In this document: positions 46,952 to 59,542 of the stretch, piece after piece | How the letters are laid out: each line of letters starts with the position of its first letter | Numbering within the stretch: position 1 is the stretch's first letter | From: Mercurialis annua | Lineage: Eukaryota > Streptophyta > Magnoliopsida > Malpighiales > Euphorbiaceae | Reading direction: 5' to 3' | DNA: 64,000 nucleotides | NCBI RefSeq assembly: GCF_937616625.2 | Contig: NC_065571.1 | Location: 1,180,501-1,244,500, forward strand | Notes under the pieces: model-generated | The model's input: only the letters and a program-made list of their open reading frames with translations | The model's database searches: none | Told to the model about the DNA's origin: nothing | Program-made: the position numbers and the translations under genes

Positions 46952-48189
46952 CACAAACTCTCATTTTCCTGCTCCGGCAGTTCAACTTTTGTGCTGAACC
47001 GCTCGGAGGGAATTTATTATGTGATTACATTTTTTTCTTTTATTTTTTTCTATTTCTAGATATTAACAATATTAGATACTTTTGTAGTATTTATGTTTAG
47101 ATGAGAAGGCCTTGTAGTAGCATGAAGTAATTTCAAGTGTAGCTAGAATGATCTGATTGTCACTAAATTGTAATATTAGTCCACTTGCTGCCAATTTTTG
47201 CAGTGGTTCCTAATTAGAGACGATTACAAATTGAGTGAATTGTATTGACTAGGCGAAGAAAATTGCAGCATTTTTTAGATTTCAGAATATTTTATGTCCT
47301 TGCTTTTGTAAAAACAAATTATGCAAACTTTTGAGTATCTATAAACTATGTTGAAGTATTATAATATAATACCTCACAACAGTTGTGCAAACAATGAATC
47401 ATATTATACACAGTTGTCATAGTGTATTCCATGTAAGTTCCATTTACAATAATTGAATAATATATATAATATATTAACAATAATTTTTAAATAATAAATT
47501 AACAACTTTAATATAAAAATATTATTAGCTCTTAATTAACTTTGAAAAAGTCATCCATCGATATTATTGAAAATAGCAAAAACGGGTACAATTGAGGTGG
47601 AGAGACATAAACTTCTTCTTTATTAGAAGCTTTGATTTCATATTCTAAGCTTTAAGAAAATTAGAAAGTTTTATTGTTCTACGAGGTTTTTTCCGGTTCA
47701 GTTCAGAATAGTCGAACAATAATCTCAAATATCTTGTTGTCCGGATTGAGGGCTTGTCCAAGGGGTTGCCATGCCACCCCCTGCCCCCCCCTCACACTCC
47801 AACTTTTCCTTTTCTCCAAACATACCCCTAATCTTTCTTTTTACAAGAAAAATTAGTTATTAGATTTGGATTTGTATGTAATTACCACCCCCACCCAACT
47901 TATTTTCTTCTTTAAAATACTGCTCTAATTTTTATTTCGTGAAATTGCATTAGGTGGGGTCATATCTCATAAAGGCGTGTATCTTCCAAAACACAAAATT
48001 AAACAACTGTTTTTACTTTACTTAACCCTCTAAAATGTTTGTTTTTTTAATGTTTATGCCAAAAAAAGGACCGAATTATGAATATGTAAAGCAATTACTA
48101 GACCGTGTGGGCAACAAAGCATGGTCCGGTATATATCGCCTCAGGAGTGTGACCATACTAATTTATAGACGACCAATTTATACAAGTCC
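46952..48189. other. Intergenic region 3' of CAPH2
   Basis: 3' UTR, then AT-rich DNA with a C-rich patch near 47780-47810. No gene recognised; the short frames at 47674 and 48035 lack support. Confidence 0.5.
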
Positions 48190-48202
48190 AATATATTTAC
48201 GG

Positions 48203-49511
48203 GGTCAAGAGGCGAGCTCTGCCATCTCTCTAAGTTAGAGAGAGAAACTTTCCTAGAGAGCTAAAGTTCGGTTTTTCTTCGATCTTGAGCGTAGGAGACG
48301 GTGATCTTCGGCTTTTAGCCGGAAATCATCGTCTCTTAGCTCGTTTTTTGCTATGTTTGCGTTAATTTTCGAATAAATTGCTCCGTTTCTTGGAGAATTG
48401 TGTGTTTTTCTGGGTGTTTTTGTTCGGTTTCAGTTTTATTTGTCCATGTTGGTACAAAAATTGAATTTGAAAAGATAAGAAAAAGAAAAGTGCTAAGTGA
48501 GAGTAAAGAGAGTATTGTGGAAATCCCACATTGCTTAGGAGAGCTCATTTAATTGAGCTTATAAGGGTGATCTCTCACACTTGGGTTTGGGCCCCAAGGG
48601 GTACCCAGTTTTGTGAACCGGCTAGGAGTTACATCCTACCCGATTTACCACACACGCGCGCCGTCCGGTCGGTCGGCCGGCTGGTCTGGTCAGGTTCGGT
48701 TTTAGCACTTAATAAATTTTTTATTTCTGAAATCTTTTTGTAACGGTTTTATTTTTGAATAAAACACAATCCCTGATTTGTCTCCCACGTTTTGACTGAC
48801 TGTTTTAATAAAGGAAAACGTTTTGATTTAATTTTACCGTTTCAGTTTTATTATTGCTATAAAACTGCTGTCTTCCCCATCAGATAAAACAAGTTTAACA
48901 GAACAGCTATTTTCTTACAAAAACAAAACTGAGTTCTTGAGCAATAAACAGAAAGGTGTAATTGACCGCTGAATACAGTGCAGTATTCATCGGAGTTCGG
49001 CTGTTTTATCCTGGGGGCGACGTAGTACGTACGACTGCTTGCACAATCAGAGGCAGAGCCGCGAAACGTCTTAAAGAGAGCGACCTAGTCCGCGACTCAG
49101 CCAGAAACATTGTTTGGTAATTTCGTTCCATTTCATAAACTGTTCCAACAGTCCAGATCCTTGGTTCGTTCAAGACTTTTCAGCGTTTGTTCAAACTTCA
49201 GCTTCACGTTCTTGAAGATTCAAGGTTTTTTTTTCATCGTTCGAAGTATCTTAGCAGCGGAACAAGTGGTTAATAGAAGTTATGGGGTACGATTGGTGCC
49301 AGGGAATTCTTTACACTTGAATTCATCCTGTTTTTAGTCACCTGTTAAATTTGTATCTTTAAATTTCTATTGTTGTTTCGTTTCTTTTTGTAGGTCGATT
49401 ATAGGGTTTTCAGATGTTTTTTATATTTTTTTAATTTGATCTACGATGTACTTCGACGGTAGGGTGTAATCTGTAATTTTTATCAATATTACTATCTTTT
49501 GACAAAAAAAA
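48203..49511 (+). mobile_element. LINE-derived insertion with 13-bp TSD, LTR-like sequence inside
   Basis: AATATATTTACGG is repeated at 48190-48202 and 49512-49524. The inserted sequence ends in an A tail preceded by TATCTTTTGAC, a common plant LINE 3' end (recalled). Its 5' end is rich in CTCTCTAAG/AGAGAGAAAC motifs, like plant L1 5' UTRs. No ORF remains, so it is an internally deleted or composite copy. From 48516 an LTR-like stretch starts TGTGGAAATCCCACATTGC; a possible end is TGCA near 48990 followed by GTAT, matching GTAT before its start, but this border is weak. Confidence 0.6.
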
Positions 49512-49524
49512 AATATATTTACGG

Positions 49525-49758
49525 ACTATATGATAAGTCCAATATAAATAAAACATTTTCTAAAGAATTTGTAGTAAATCACAATAATTCCTGCAAGTTG
49601 CAATCACATCACTTCATTTGACTTAATTTTCTTTCATATTTGGTAACCAATTGCTTGTGACTAATTAGTACACATTCAAAGTTCACATTTGATGGAACAA
49701 TTCAGATAAATAAAAATAAAAATAAATTTCATACGGTCAAATATAGCGTCAATTAAGT
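49525..49758. other. AT-rich spacer between LINE insertions
   Basis: Nothing recognised. Confidence 0.4.
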
Positions 49759-49773
49759 TAACCTTAATATATA

Positions 49774-50677
49774 TATATATATTTTTTTTTATCCGTAGAT
49801 AAAAAGATACAAAAATAGCCATTAAAAAATGGCTAACCAAAGAGAACATACAAAAATAAGCTAAGAATAAGCTAAGGAAGCAATAAAAGAAAATTTAGCT
49901 CTCTGCGCCCACTTATGTGCTTCCTTATTAGCTGAGCGAGGGATATACTGAAATTCCGTTGATACAAAGGAATCTGAAAGACGCCAAATATCGTCACAAA
50001 TGTCTTGCCAGAAAATATTATCACATTTTCTAGCATTAATAGTATTAGACACTTGGAGAGCGTCACCTTCAAACCGAACGTAATTCCAAAATTGACTTCT
50101 GGCCCAATTCAAAGCTTCTCTTAAGGCTAACAGTTCTAAAATTCCCGGATCCCATATATGACGAAACACAGCAGAAAATCTGGAGATTACAGAACCCCGA
50201 GAGTTTTTAGCAATAACTCCTATAGCGCCAAATTTTTGCGTGGTTGCAACAGCCGCATCATAAGAAATTGTAATACAATTATTGGATGCAATTGAAGCAG
50301 AAGGACGATGATGATTGCGCAAAGCAGAGGAAACTGACGGAAGTACATACTGAGAATCTTGAAATTCCTTAGAAGCTTCAGAACTTAGAAGAATAACCTC
50401 TGAGACTGACCAAGTCTGAGAACGAAACAGCATATTATTTCTAGCTTTCCAAATAAACCAGAGGTGAAAACTGAATAGTTGAACTGAAGCCATTCCTCCT
50501 AGATGATACAAATCCTGAACTATACGAACCCAGTAATCAGCAAAAGAATGGCTTGCCTCCCAAAAAGGACGAAAACTGAAAGAGGAGGCAAACCAGATTG
50601 CTTGAGCTCTAGGGCAATGAAAAAGAATATGAGAAATAGATTCATCTTGATTACAAACAATACAGCGCAAGTTTTTG
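49774..50677 (-). mobile_element. 5'-truncated LINE with 15-bp TSD
   Basis: TAACCTTAATATATA occurs at 49759-49773 and 50678-50692. The insert is on the minus strand, with an A tail (T run near 49781-49790) and the last 0.9 kb of an L1-type LINE. The 5' end breaks off inside the ORF, the usual result of incomplete target-primed reverse transcription. Confidence 0.88.
49861..50677 (-). pseudogene. LINE ORF2 C-terminal fragment (zf-RVT and RNase H)
   Basis: About 269 residues to the stop at 49861, with no ATG because the element is truncated upstream. First is a zinc-binding zf-RVT-like motif, C-x2-C-x7-H-x4-C, followed by PRAQAIW. Then comes an RNase H domain with Asp138 (SYDAAV), Glu179 or Glu185 (LELLALREAL), Asp203 (EGDALQV) and a closing SANKEAHKWA. 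The reverse transcriptase and endonuclease parts are missing. It cannot move by itself. Confidence 0.88.
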
Positions 50678-50720
50678 TAACCTTAATATATAGACATAGC
50701 TATGGATAGATCATAGAAAT

Positions 50721-50977
50721 AACCCATTTTCAAATTCTTAAACTATATATGTTTTATTCATCTGTTCCTTAAACTATTTTTTATCCTTACCTGATCTTTC
50801 AACTTAGCAAAAAATCATTTTCGAGTCTTTAATTGACAAAAACGACGCTGTTTAGGGTAATAAAATTGTATTTTCAAAAATAACAAAGCAGCGTCGTTTT
50901 TAAGGATCAGATAAGGAAAAAATAGTTTAAGACCGAATGAACAAAACAAATATAGTTTAGAGACCTGAAAATGGATT
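50721..50977. mobile_element. Small foldback MITE
   Basis: AACCCATTTTCA (50721) and TGAAAATGGATT (ending 50977) are inverted. Complementarity continues inward through TTAAACTAT and TTATCCTTACCTGATC to a central AAACGACGCTG / CAGCGTCGTTT hairpin. The whole 257 bp can fold. The exact target duplication is unclear, so the family is not assigned. Confidence 0.65.
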
Positions 50978-53333
50978 ACTACTAAATCATAAATGATTAC
51001 TGATGAGTACAAGTTCAAGTTCACATGTAACCGAATTATGAACAACTCTGCTCTATTGTTTATCCAAGTCACATTTTGTGACATTGTTAAAATAAATACA
51101 TTAAGTCAAGTAATCTACTGTACTGTTAAATAATTACCTTATGAAATAATTAAGCTTATAAAGGAAATTTTATTAGAACTAACTGTTTTCTGTGAATTTT
51201 TTAGAAAACGGTTGGTGACTTTCGTGTGTGTGAGCGTATCCTCAAACTAGAAATTTTGAGATAAAAAATTAAGCGATTGTAACGGTTTTCAAAGGACCTA
51301 AAAAATTTTAAGAGTTTTTAAACAAATTTACTGATAGTTTTTAAAAATTAAAGAGAGCTTTTGTAAAAAAAAAAATTGAAGTTGGCAGTTGACACTGTAA
51401 TTGGAATTACGATTTGAAATAATGTTGAAAACATAAATAGAACTAAGAAAATGTAAATTACAGTACAATCTCTGAAAGTTTTCGAATTTTTATTTAATTT
51501 TGTTGGATTTGTAATTGTCGTCTTTTTTCTCTTTTAAAGTGTTTCTTCATAAAATAATCACTTTTTTCGACTGTCCACGTTCTCCAACTTTCAGATTCTC
51601 CGCTGTGATAAAATTTGCCGCATTAATAAACTTTACTGCACATGTTAAAATTGAAAATTCTGAGTTGTAGACTTGTTTATTTGAACTTCAGCATTTCCTT
51701 AATTTCTTTAGGCTTTGAAATTCTTGCTCTTTCGAACTTTAAAACTTACAGATTTTTTTAATTTGGGTCTAGACACACCATTAACAATTAGATTAATTAA
51801 TTAATGGATTTGGATGGTTGGAAGTAATGGTTGGTTTTAAGAATAATGCATGCATAATTGCATATATACAATTTAATTTAAACTATGCTACCTTCCAAAT
51901 AATGCAAATTACGTAACACACGTTTTTGACTAACAGTTTGCATGTGAAACTATATTATTATTCCTATTTTATTCAATAATTTTTACTTAACATGAGTCCA
52001 GATGATGTAAACACACCCCTTAGTTTAGGACGACTTATTTCCTTATCTACACATTTAGACTGCTTTAGCTCCACTCTTGTCTCATTAAAAAAAAAATATG
52101 ATGTCCCAACTAGTTGCGGATCTAGAATTTATTTTATAAAATAAATAAAATTGTGTTTAAACTTTATAACGTGAGAAAAATTAATAAAATATAAATTATA
52201 AAATTGATAAATTGGTAAATTATAAATATTAAGTTGCTAAAAATATAGTTTAATTCTATATCGATATTTTAAAAAAAAATATAATGTGCAACTATCTATC
52301 GTACGCTCTTTCTTAATCTGCTCTTAATTCCAATTGTTTTTTATATGTGACTAGAAAGTAAGGGTTTGTGCAAAGAAATAAACACACAACTTTAACAATA
52401 ATTATGCATCGTCAATACTATTTGAGTTATCATTTGTTTGTTGATGCTTTAATTGTCAAAAATATAAAATGCTAACAATTATTGTACATTGTATTTCGAT
52501 TAAAATAATAAAAAAAAGAACGCAATGAATAATTCTAGTGATAATATCATGTTCGAAATATGAATTTTTTTATTCTATACATTATCTTCATCCATCATAA
52601 TAATAAAAAATAAATAAAAAATTCATAGTTCCATACCATAATTTTAATATCATTATTATCAATATTTTTAGGTGAAATTACAGCTGAGTTATTATTCGAT
52701 CAAATTATTTTAAAATCCCTCAATTACAATTAACAGTTTAATATTTTTTATTTAAAAATTCTATTTAATGGTCCTTCATTTTTAATTATGTTAACTATTA
52801 GACCTCTCCGTTAATTTGGGCAATTACTTTCAAATGATTTAGTATTTTACTTTAAAATTTGTTAAAGATTTAGTCTCTCACTTTTAATTTTGTTAATAAT
52901 TTGTACATCACTTTCAAACGATTTGATACCTCACTTTTAATTCCGTTAATAATTTGATATCCCAAATTAACAGAAGGGTTGAATTGAAAGTGAGTAATCA
53001 TTAAGTAAGATTTTTCAAACAAAGGGTATCAGAATATTAATTATCATATATATGAAGAGTCTCATAATATTTTTTTCTTATTTACTAATTACATATAAAA
53101 TATCATTACTAATGAATTATATCTCAAATAATATAAGCATATGACGGCATTTTGTTAGGTCGTCGATTTTATTTTTTTTACAAATGCTCTCTTTCTAATT
53201 ATCAAAAAATTGTAAGATATCATTAAATTATATTATTGTTTGCTATACATAAATAACTAATAATTATTATATCAAAATAATTAAAGTTTCCTTAAAAAAA
53301 TTAAATTTAAAATATCCTATGATATATTTTGTT
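50978..53333. other. AT-rich intergenic DNA
   Basis: No gene seen. At 52700-53020 are repeated TCACTTTTAATTNNGTTAATAATTTG motifs and a partial fold-back (CGTTAATTTGGG versus CCCAAATTAACAG), probably a worn MITE. Confidence 0.45.
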
Positions 53334-53510
53334 TTTTTGGTTGTCCATCCGATTTTCAGGGCTTCACCCTGACTAATCCGGATTCAACCCGCGTCGTGCA
53401 CCTAGCATGGTAGGTGAGTCTGCCAACAAGGATTTTCTGCATTCACAGGGCTCGAATCTGAGATCTTATTTAAACGATATCAAACCGCTTACCACTTGAA
53501 TCACCCCCTT
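53334..53510 (-). mobile_element. tRNA-derived SINE, second family
   Basis: On the minus strand: A-box-like AAGTGGTAAGCGG (about 53499-53487), B box AGATTCGAGCCC (53460-53448), a body, and an A tail (T run 53332-53338). The sequence differs from the SINE at 3263. No clean target duplication was found. Confidence 0.65.
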
Positions 53511-54818
53511 AAAAATACATATATTCTTATAAAAATCTCATAAATAATTAAACAGATTGTCTAGCTTGATTTTATCTAATTAGAAATTACATTAACATTT
53601 AAAACTCAACATTATCATGTGGGGTGATTGCTTACCAAACTGAACCTCAAAGGATGCTTCCTAGCTTCTTTCCTTTGGGCCTCTCTTGATAACTACACTC
53701 TATCTTCCTATATTTTCTTTTACTATATTTAAACAAATTCAAAAGGTCAAATTCTAAGGAAAAAGAGGTCCTTAACACCCCATTTGTTTACTTCCTTCCT
53801 CTTAAAATAACATTTAAATAAATAAACAATTTAATACGATCTAGTTGAAAATTAATCTTTTTGTCTAATTTGTTCTTTTAAAATAATTTAAATATATAAA
53901 TAGGATATTAATGATTTTATAGTATATTTTTTATTAAAATATTTAAATAACATATGTTTCAATTTTTTAATTATAATTAGAAAAATAAGATATAACCTAT
54001 AATTTTAAAACGACAAAAATACAAAAATGACATGCCGATTTAAGACCAGAATATAGCACATTATATAAATATATTTTTTCCAAAATTTTATCATTTTTAT
54101 TTTAACTTTATCAAATTATAATACTATCTCATTAATGAATAATTTTCTATTGTGATTTTATTAATAGTTCAAACAGTCTGTGCGATGATAAATTTCTATA
54201 AAATTTATAGAGTCAATTTATAAGTGTCAAATAATTCTCATTTCCGGTTTTCAAGTTAATAATTTAATTTGTTTACTCATCACACACAAAATTATTTATT
54301 CATTTTGATATATACATAAATTTTTTATAAGATGAGTAAGATTGTATGAAAATTATTAAGATGGACAAAATTAGCAAACTATAAAACTTAAGATGGATAA
54401 ATTGTAAATTTTAAGGTGGTAAAATTATATTATTTGATTATATATTAATATTTTTTTAAGAGATTTAAAATTATAAAGTTGATAATTGTGCATCATAAAT
54501 TCTTTCTAGCTCTGTCTCTGATATATGTATATATATTAATTTTATACAATTAATTATAAATTTTGAAAAAGATAAATTATATTATATTCACCTTAATAAA
54601 AAAAAACAAGATTAAATCAATGAAATGAAAAATAGAAAAGTTATATACAAAGTCAGAAGTCACAACATCGGCATCACAATCCGCAAGCCTACAAAAATTT
54701 GCCGCCTTTCCTAAAAATCTTAGCCACCACCTCGAGCCTAGTTACATCTGACAGTAGCCGAATGTTTCTCTTATAATCAAAATGAAAAAAATGTAGACTG
54801 CCACGTGTCACTTACAAC
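53511..54818. other. AT-rich intergenic DNA
   Basis: No gene or bordered element recognised; the last 200 bp are probably the 3' UTR of the ATL gene. Confidence 0.45.
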
Positions 54819-55664
54819 TCAAACAACTGAGTCACCACCGAGTTTAATTTGAGTCCGATTGGTCTCATCTCTACCTTTCTCAATATCTGACTCGTTCAAA
54901 GACCCGGCACCGCCACTCACAGCATTACCTGACGGAGACGACGCGTTTCCTTTTCTTTCTCTACTTAACATCCTCGTAAACGACAACATACGACTCATCG
55001 GCGATCTGTAAGACGACGGTGACTCGGTGGCTGACTCGTCCTCCAAAATTCCGTTTCTTCTAGGGACTTCAACAGTAATGCTGCATCTTTCATTAAACGA
55101 CGACGTAGACGCATCCGTGTGGCTCTCGGGTAAACAAGAACCCGAGCCGACTTCTTTAATTTCAGAAACAGGATTATCTGCTACGGGTTCAACAGGAGAC
55201 CGGCAAATAGGACACGTGGAATGAGAATGAAACCACATGTCAATACACTCAATATGAAACGAGTGATCACATTTGGGTAACACCCGACCCGTTTCGTTTT
55301 CTTCAAACTCCGACAAACAAACCGCGCACTCAATAGAATCCGGGTGGGTCTTCGACGAGTAAACAAACAAAGGCAAAGATTTCAAAACCGCCGCATCAAG
55401 TCCACCAGAGGGGGCAGTAAAACCACTCGCCTGAGGATTAGCCGGGTCAACGTAGAAAACAAGCTGCGTCCGGCGGGTACGAGCACGGCGGAGCTGGCGG
55501 CGACGAGCATTGAGAAGATACCAACGAGCGTAGAGATGGAGACAGACCATCATAACAACAACGAAAAACAACACAACAATCGCCGACAGCATAATTCTAC
55601 CGCTAAGAGCGTAGCCTTTGCCCATAAATCCATTATCATCATTATTTGGATTATCCAGATCCAT
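54819..55664 (-). CDS. ATL2: ATL2-like RING-H2 E3 ubiquitin ligase
   Basis: Intronless, 281 aa; the first ATG is at 55664. One transmembrane helix (about 23-47) is followed by a basic stretch RARTRRT, the ATL-family GLD motif (88-90) and a canonical RING-H2 finger: C113, C116, C132, H134, H137, C140, C151, C154, with Trp144 for E2 contact. The Ser-rich C-terminal tail has no recognised domain. The YALSGRIMLSAIV and ARWYLL segments around the helix are those I associate with ATL2-type members. ATL ligases are membrane-bound, ubiquitinate client proteins and often respond early to chitin or other elicitors. Intronless structure is usual in this family. The exact orthologue was not verified. Confidence 0.92.
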   Translation of the reverse strand: MDLDNPNNDDNGFMGKGYALSGRIMLSAIVVLFFVVVMMVCLHLYARWYLLNARRRQLRRARTRRTQLVFYVDPANPQASGFTAPSGGLDAAVLKSLPLFVYSSKTHPDSIECAVCLSEFEENETGRVLPKCDHSFHIECIDMWFHSHSTCPICRSPVEPVADNPVSEIKEVGSGSCLPESHTDASTSSFNERCSITVEVPRRNGILEDESATESPSSYRSPMSRMLSFTRMLSRERKGNASSPSGNAVSGGAGSLNESDIEKGRDETNRTQIKLGGDSVV

Positions 55665-55709
55665 TATCAAGCTCTGAGTATAATTTCCGAAGTGTCGGAT
55701 CTAAATTAA

Positions 55710-58700
55710 ATAACGCGACGACGACAAAACGGACAACTCTATTGGAACGGAACGAGTACGAGAGTTGAGTGTTTTGGGTGAAATGAAGAGAGAGTTGTTA
55801 AGAGTAGGAATGAATAAATAAAGTTGTGAAGAGAAGAGGAAGGTTCTTGAGGGTTTCTTAAGGAAGTGGGAAATTAAAAAATTATTATATGTCTGATAAT
55901 TCTGGTTTATTGGTATATTTTGAATGATTGACTTCCTAAAAGGGAACGCAAGACGCCATTGTTGACGCGGGATTTCCTTTTTTTTCTTTGTATCGATTAT
56001 ACTATTTGTCTTTTATTTGTTTCCATCTTTTACTGTGGTTGATTTGTTAGTTTTAAAATTTTAATTAGGGTAATCCCAATTAAAACTATGGATTATGAGA
56101 TTAATAATTATCATATCAAAAATGTATATGATTTATATGGTACTCCAATTAATTTTCTGTCAATATATTAGCAGTAAATTACGTTTATAGTATCTAATGT
56201 TTCTGGGATTGAGTGTTTAATTTAATTTAATATCTTTTGAATTAATTACGTTTCAAATAAAAAATATGCACTTTTAAAGTAATATTTTTTTCATCTTAAT
56301 ATTAGTTCATTTTTCCATTTTATATTTTTTAAAAGTCTCATTTATTTTTAAATAAGTAATAGTTTCACAATTGTTTTTTAGTGTTTTTTATTTATTTAAA
56401 ATCCACAAATAATCTAATACTTATTGTTGTCTATTGAAATATAATTCTAACAAAATAAATTAGTGATTATATTAAATAATACACTCTAGCAAATAACTTT
56501 TATATGTAAATTAAAAGAACATTTATTACTATTGTTTTTCTCATCGTATCTCTATTTAATGATATCTTGTAATTTGCAAGTAAAAATCATGAATTATAAA
56601 AAGAAAAAGGAGATAAAAGAGAGAAATTTATATAAAATTTGCACAAAATTATGATATAAACTTTTTATATGACATATAAAATTGAGATGCGTCTCTTTCT
56701 AAATGGAATAAAGGGATTATAATAAAAAAATAGAGATAAATTTATAAAATTTATAATATTAATTATATACATATTTTTTTTAATTGTGTGATAAAAGAAA
56801 GTAGACAATTCTATTGAAACGGAAGAAATCTTATTATTTTAGTTCAATTATTATAAGCCACTGAATTATTTTAGTTTATTTTTAAATAAAAGAAAACATT
56901 ATTGTGAGAGATGAGAAAAAACAACTAATTGATGAATTTGAATTATTTAATTCTTAAGAAACCTATATTTTTAATATAATTTCCACTTTGTTATCGTTAA
57001 TATTATGGTTGCACCTTACATATATATACTTAAACAACTCAAGTCACAAAATTCTTCGATATAATGGATCTAATTTAAATTTTTTACCATAAGGCATAAG
57101 CTATTAGTATGAATGTTATATTTATACCTGTAAATCTCATATTCAATTTTTTTATAATAGTAAACAATATCATAAAAGATCATAGATTTTAAAGATTATT
57201 TATATAAAATTTCACCTCCTAGTAAAAAAGTTAAAATCCATAAAATTTCTTAGTAATTTTAAATATTCCTTCGCATGCATAAACAACAATAAGTAAGATA
57301 TCTCTAGAGAAACGGACTTGAAACTATACATTTTAGTTTTTTTAAAAAAAGATTCTAAACAAAAAATGCATGTAAATTTAGGAGTAGTTTTTTTCTTTGG
57401 TCATTACAGAAGAAAATGGGGAACTGAAAAATATTTAGTCTACATTGCAAGTTGCAATGAGAGTTTAATATTCCTAAAGAATAAATAAGTTGTGGGGAAA
57501 AAGAAAATGGGCAATGCCCCATTTAATCCTTCAAGGGCTACAAAACCTTACAAGTCTTGTAAGGATACATATTTTGCTACTCGACATTTCGTGTTAAAAT
57601 GATGCTGAATTCAAAAGATCAAATCGAATAATTTAATATTCATTTCATTTTATCCAATAAAATTTAAGTTTGTATAAAATACACTCCATAGTCATACTTT
57701 AGTTTACTTGTTATTTAAAAGTTAAAAAATATCATTAATTCAAATCATAAGCACTTACAGGTATTAAAAATATATTTTTATTGTATGACATAAAATGATA
57801 TGTTTAAACAAAAATACTTGCAGTATAGTTTGTTTATTGTTTAATAAATTCAAAAATTTAATTACATAACTACTTAATTAGAATACTACAATCAAACTCT
57901 TTTAAATTTTTATAGAGGAAAATAAAATATTTTTTTACGAAGGAATGTTTTTATGAAAAAAAAGTGCATATAAATAATTTTTTTATCAAGAAAAAATATA
58001 GTTGTAAAAAATTAATCAAAAGACTAATGGAATATATAAAATTTAAAAAATATTTATATAGTTATTTTTGTTAAAATTAATTTTTTTATTCTTTCCAAAT
58101 TATCTTTTTATAATTTTAAAATATTTAAAAATTAAGAACTAATTTATTTATTGGTGAATCTTGTATTGAATATAAAGTCATTAATTCATTTGAGATAAAC
58201 TAAACATACTTATTAGGAGTAAATGAGATTTTGAGTTTTTAAATTATTTACCAAATATATAAAATGACCTGTAATTTAAAACGGCAAAAATAAAAAAAAT
58301 GATCTATCATTATAAGACAGAAAAAAAATACTAAATTTAACATATTTTATACTATCTTATCAATTTTGAGACAAACAATAGTACACGCTAATATATCCAA
58401 TAATAATTTATTACTTAATTATTAATTCATTATTTGATTTTTCTTTTCTTGCATTATCTCTATTTTGGTTTTAACAATACCAGGCCAGCCCTTGACAAAT
58501 GATGATGAAGTTTTTCAATTCCTTTAAAAAGACAGTTTTTTGGGGCTTTATTGGATTCTTTGGCTGAGCATTCTATAGTGAGAATAGGTTCTGAGTCCGA
58601 GGATTTAAAAACTGGCCCATTTGAGAATTGAGTTTAAAAAGTAAATAAAAAAATATTAGTTTAATTAAGTTTTTACAACTCTTAAGCGTAATTGAACTAA

Positions 58701-59419
58701 ATTATTTATATATGAACCAATTGAATTTTAATAAATTAACTAAATTCTTTAATCAAACTTAACTAAAATATAAATCGACTAATTTAATTTAGTTGAATTG
58801 AATTTTTCCCACCTTTACTTGTAGGTTCAAGTAGCCAATTTCTGTGTATAGGTTGAACTTAAAAAATTGGATCATCTTGCTCAAATTAAATAACAATTAA
58901 TCAAATTAGCTACAATGAGGATATCCTTAATTAATTAAGTCAGCCAATTCACAAGAAAAACCCTATTGAATTATGAAGCATACTATACGTGTGAGGTCTT
59001 CATGTAATCCTCCATGGTTTTCCTTGCAGGGAAAACCCGTGAATTTTTTATTTTTTTTACTTCTATAGGTGGTCAATTTGAAAACAAATAGATCTTTAAA
59101 TAATGTAAACTAGACTCGTATAATTTAAATTTGACATAATTTGATAATTAAGTTTATACGTAAAATTTTAATATATCAATATTTAAAATATCAATTTTTT
59201 TGCATGTGCTTTCAGAATATATAAATGGAAGTGACTGGATTGATTTTAAAAGATCATAAACTAAATTATCAAAATAAACTAATTTTTTTATACAAACTTG
59301 TCTTATTACGAATCGGAACAATGTTGAGCATGCTTTATAATAATAAAATTATTTTTATATTATTTCAATATATAATATTTTTTTTGATCAAAATAAATAT
59401 TATTTAAAATTATAAAAAA
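55710..59419. other. AT-rich intergenic DNA
   Basis: The first 150 bp are the promoter and 5' UTR area of the ATL gene. The rest is over 3.5 kb of very AT-rich DNA without a recognisable gene or element border. The 60-residue frame at 59225-59407 is not supported. Confidence 0.5.
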
Positions 59420-59542
59420 GTTTAAGTTTTTTTTTAATAATTTGGAAAGGGAGGAGCGCTTGCGGGAGAAATCGAACCCACGACCTAGCAGTTTGCTGCT
59501 TAGCGCTTATATCATTTGAATTATAGTTCATTGGTTTAAGTT
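59420..59542 (-). mobile_element. Short tRNA-derived SINE-like insertion
   Basis: Minus-strand B box GTGGGTTCGATTTC (59481-59468), A-box-like AATGATATAAGCGCT upstream of it and an A tail (T run about 59427-59435). GTTTAAGTT at 59420-59428 and 59534-59542 is a plausible 9-bp target duplication. The body is only about 105 bp. Confidence 0.55.

Noticed and set aside
54819..55670. Start of the ATL protein two codons upstream at 55670
   Set aside because: That codon is TTG; the first ATG is at 55664.
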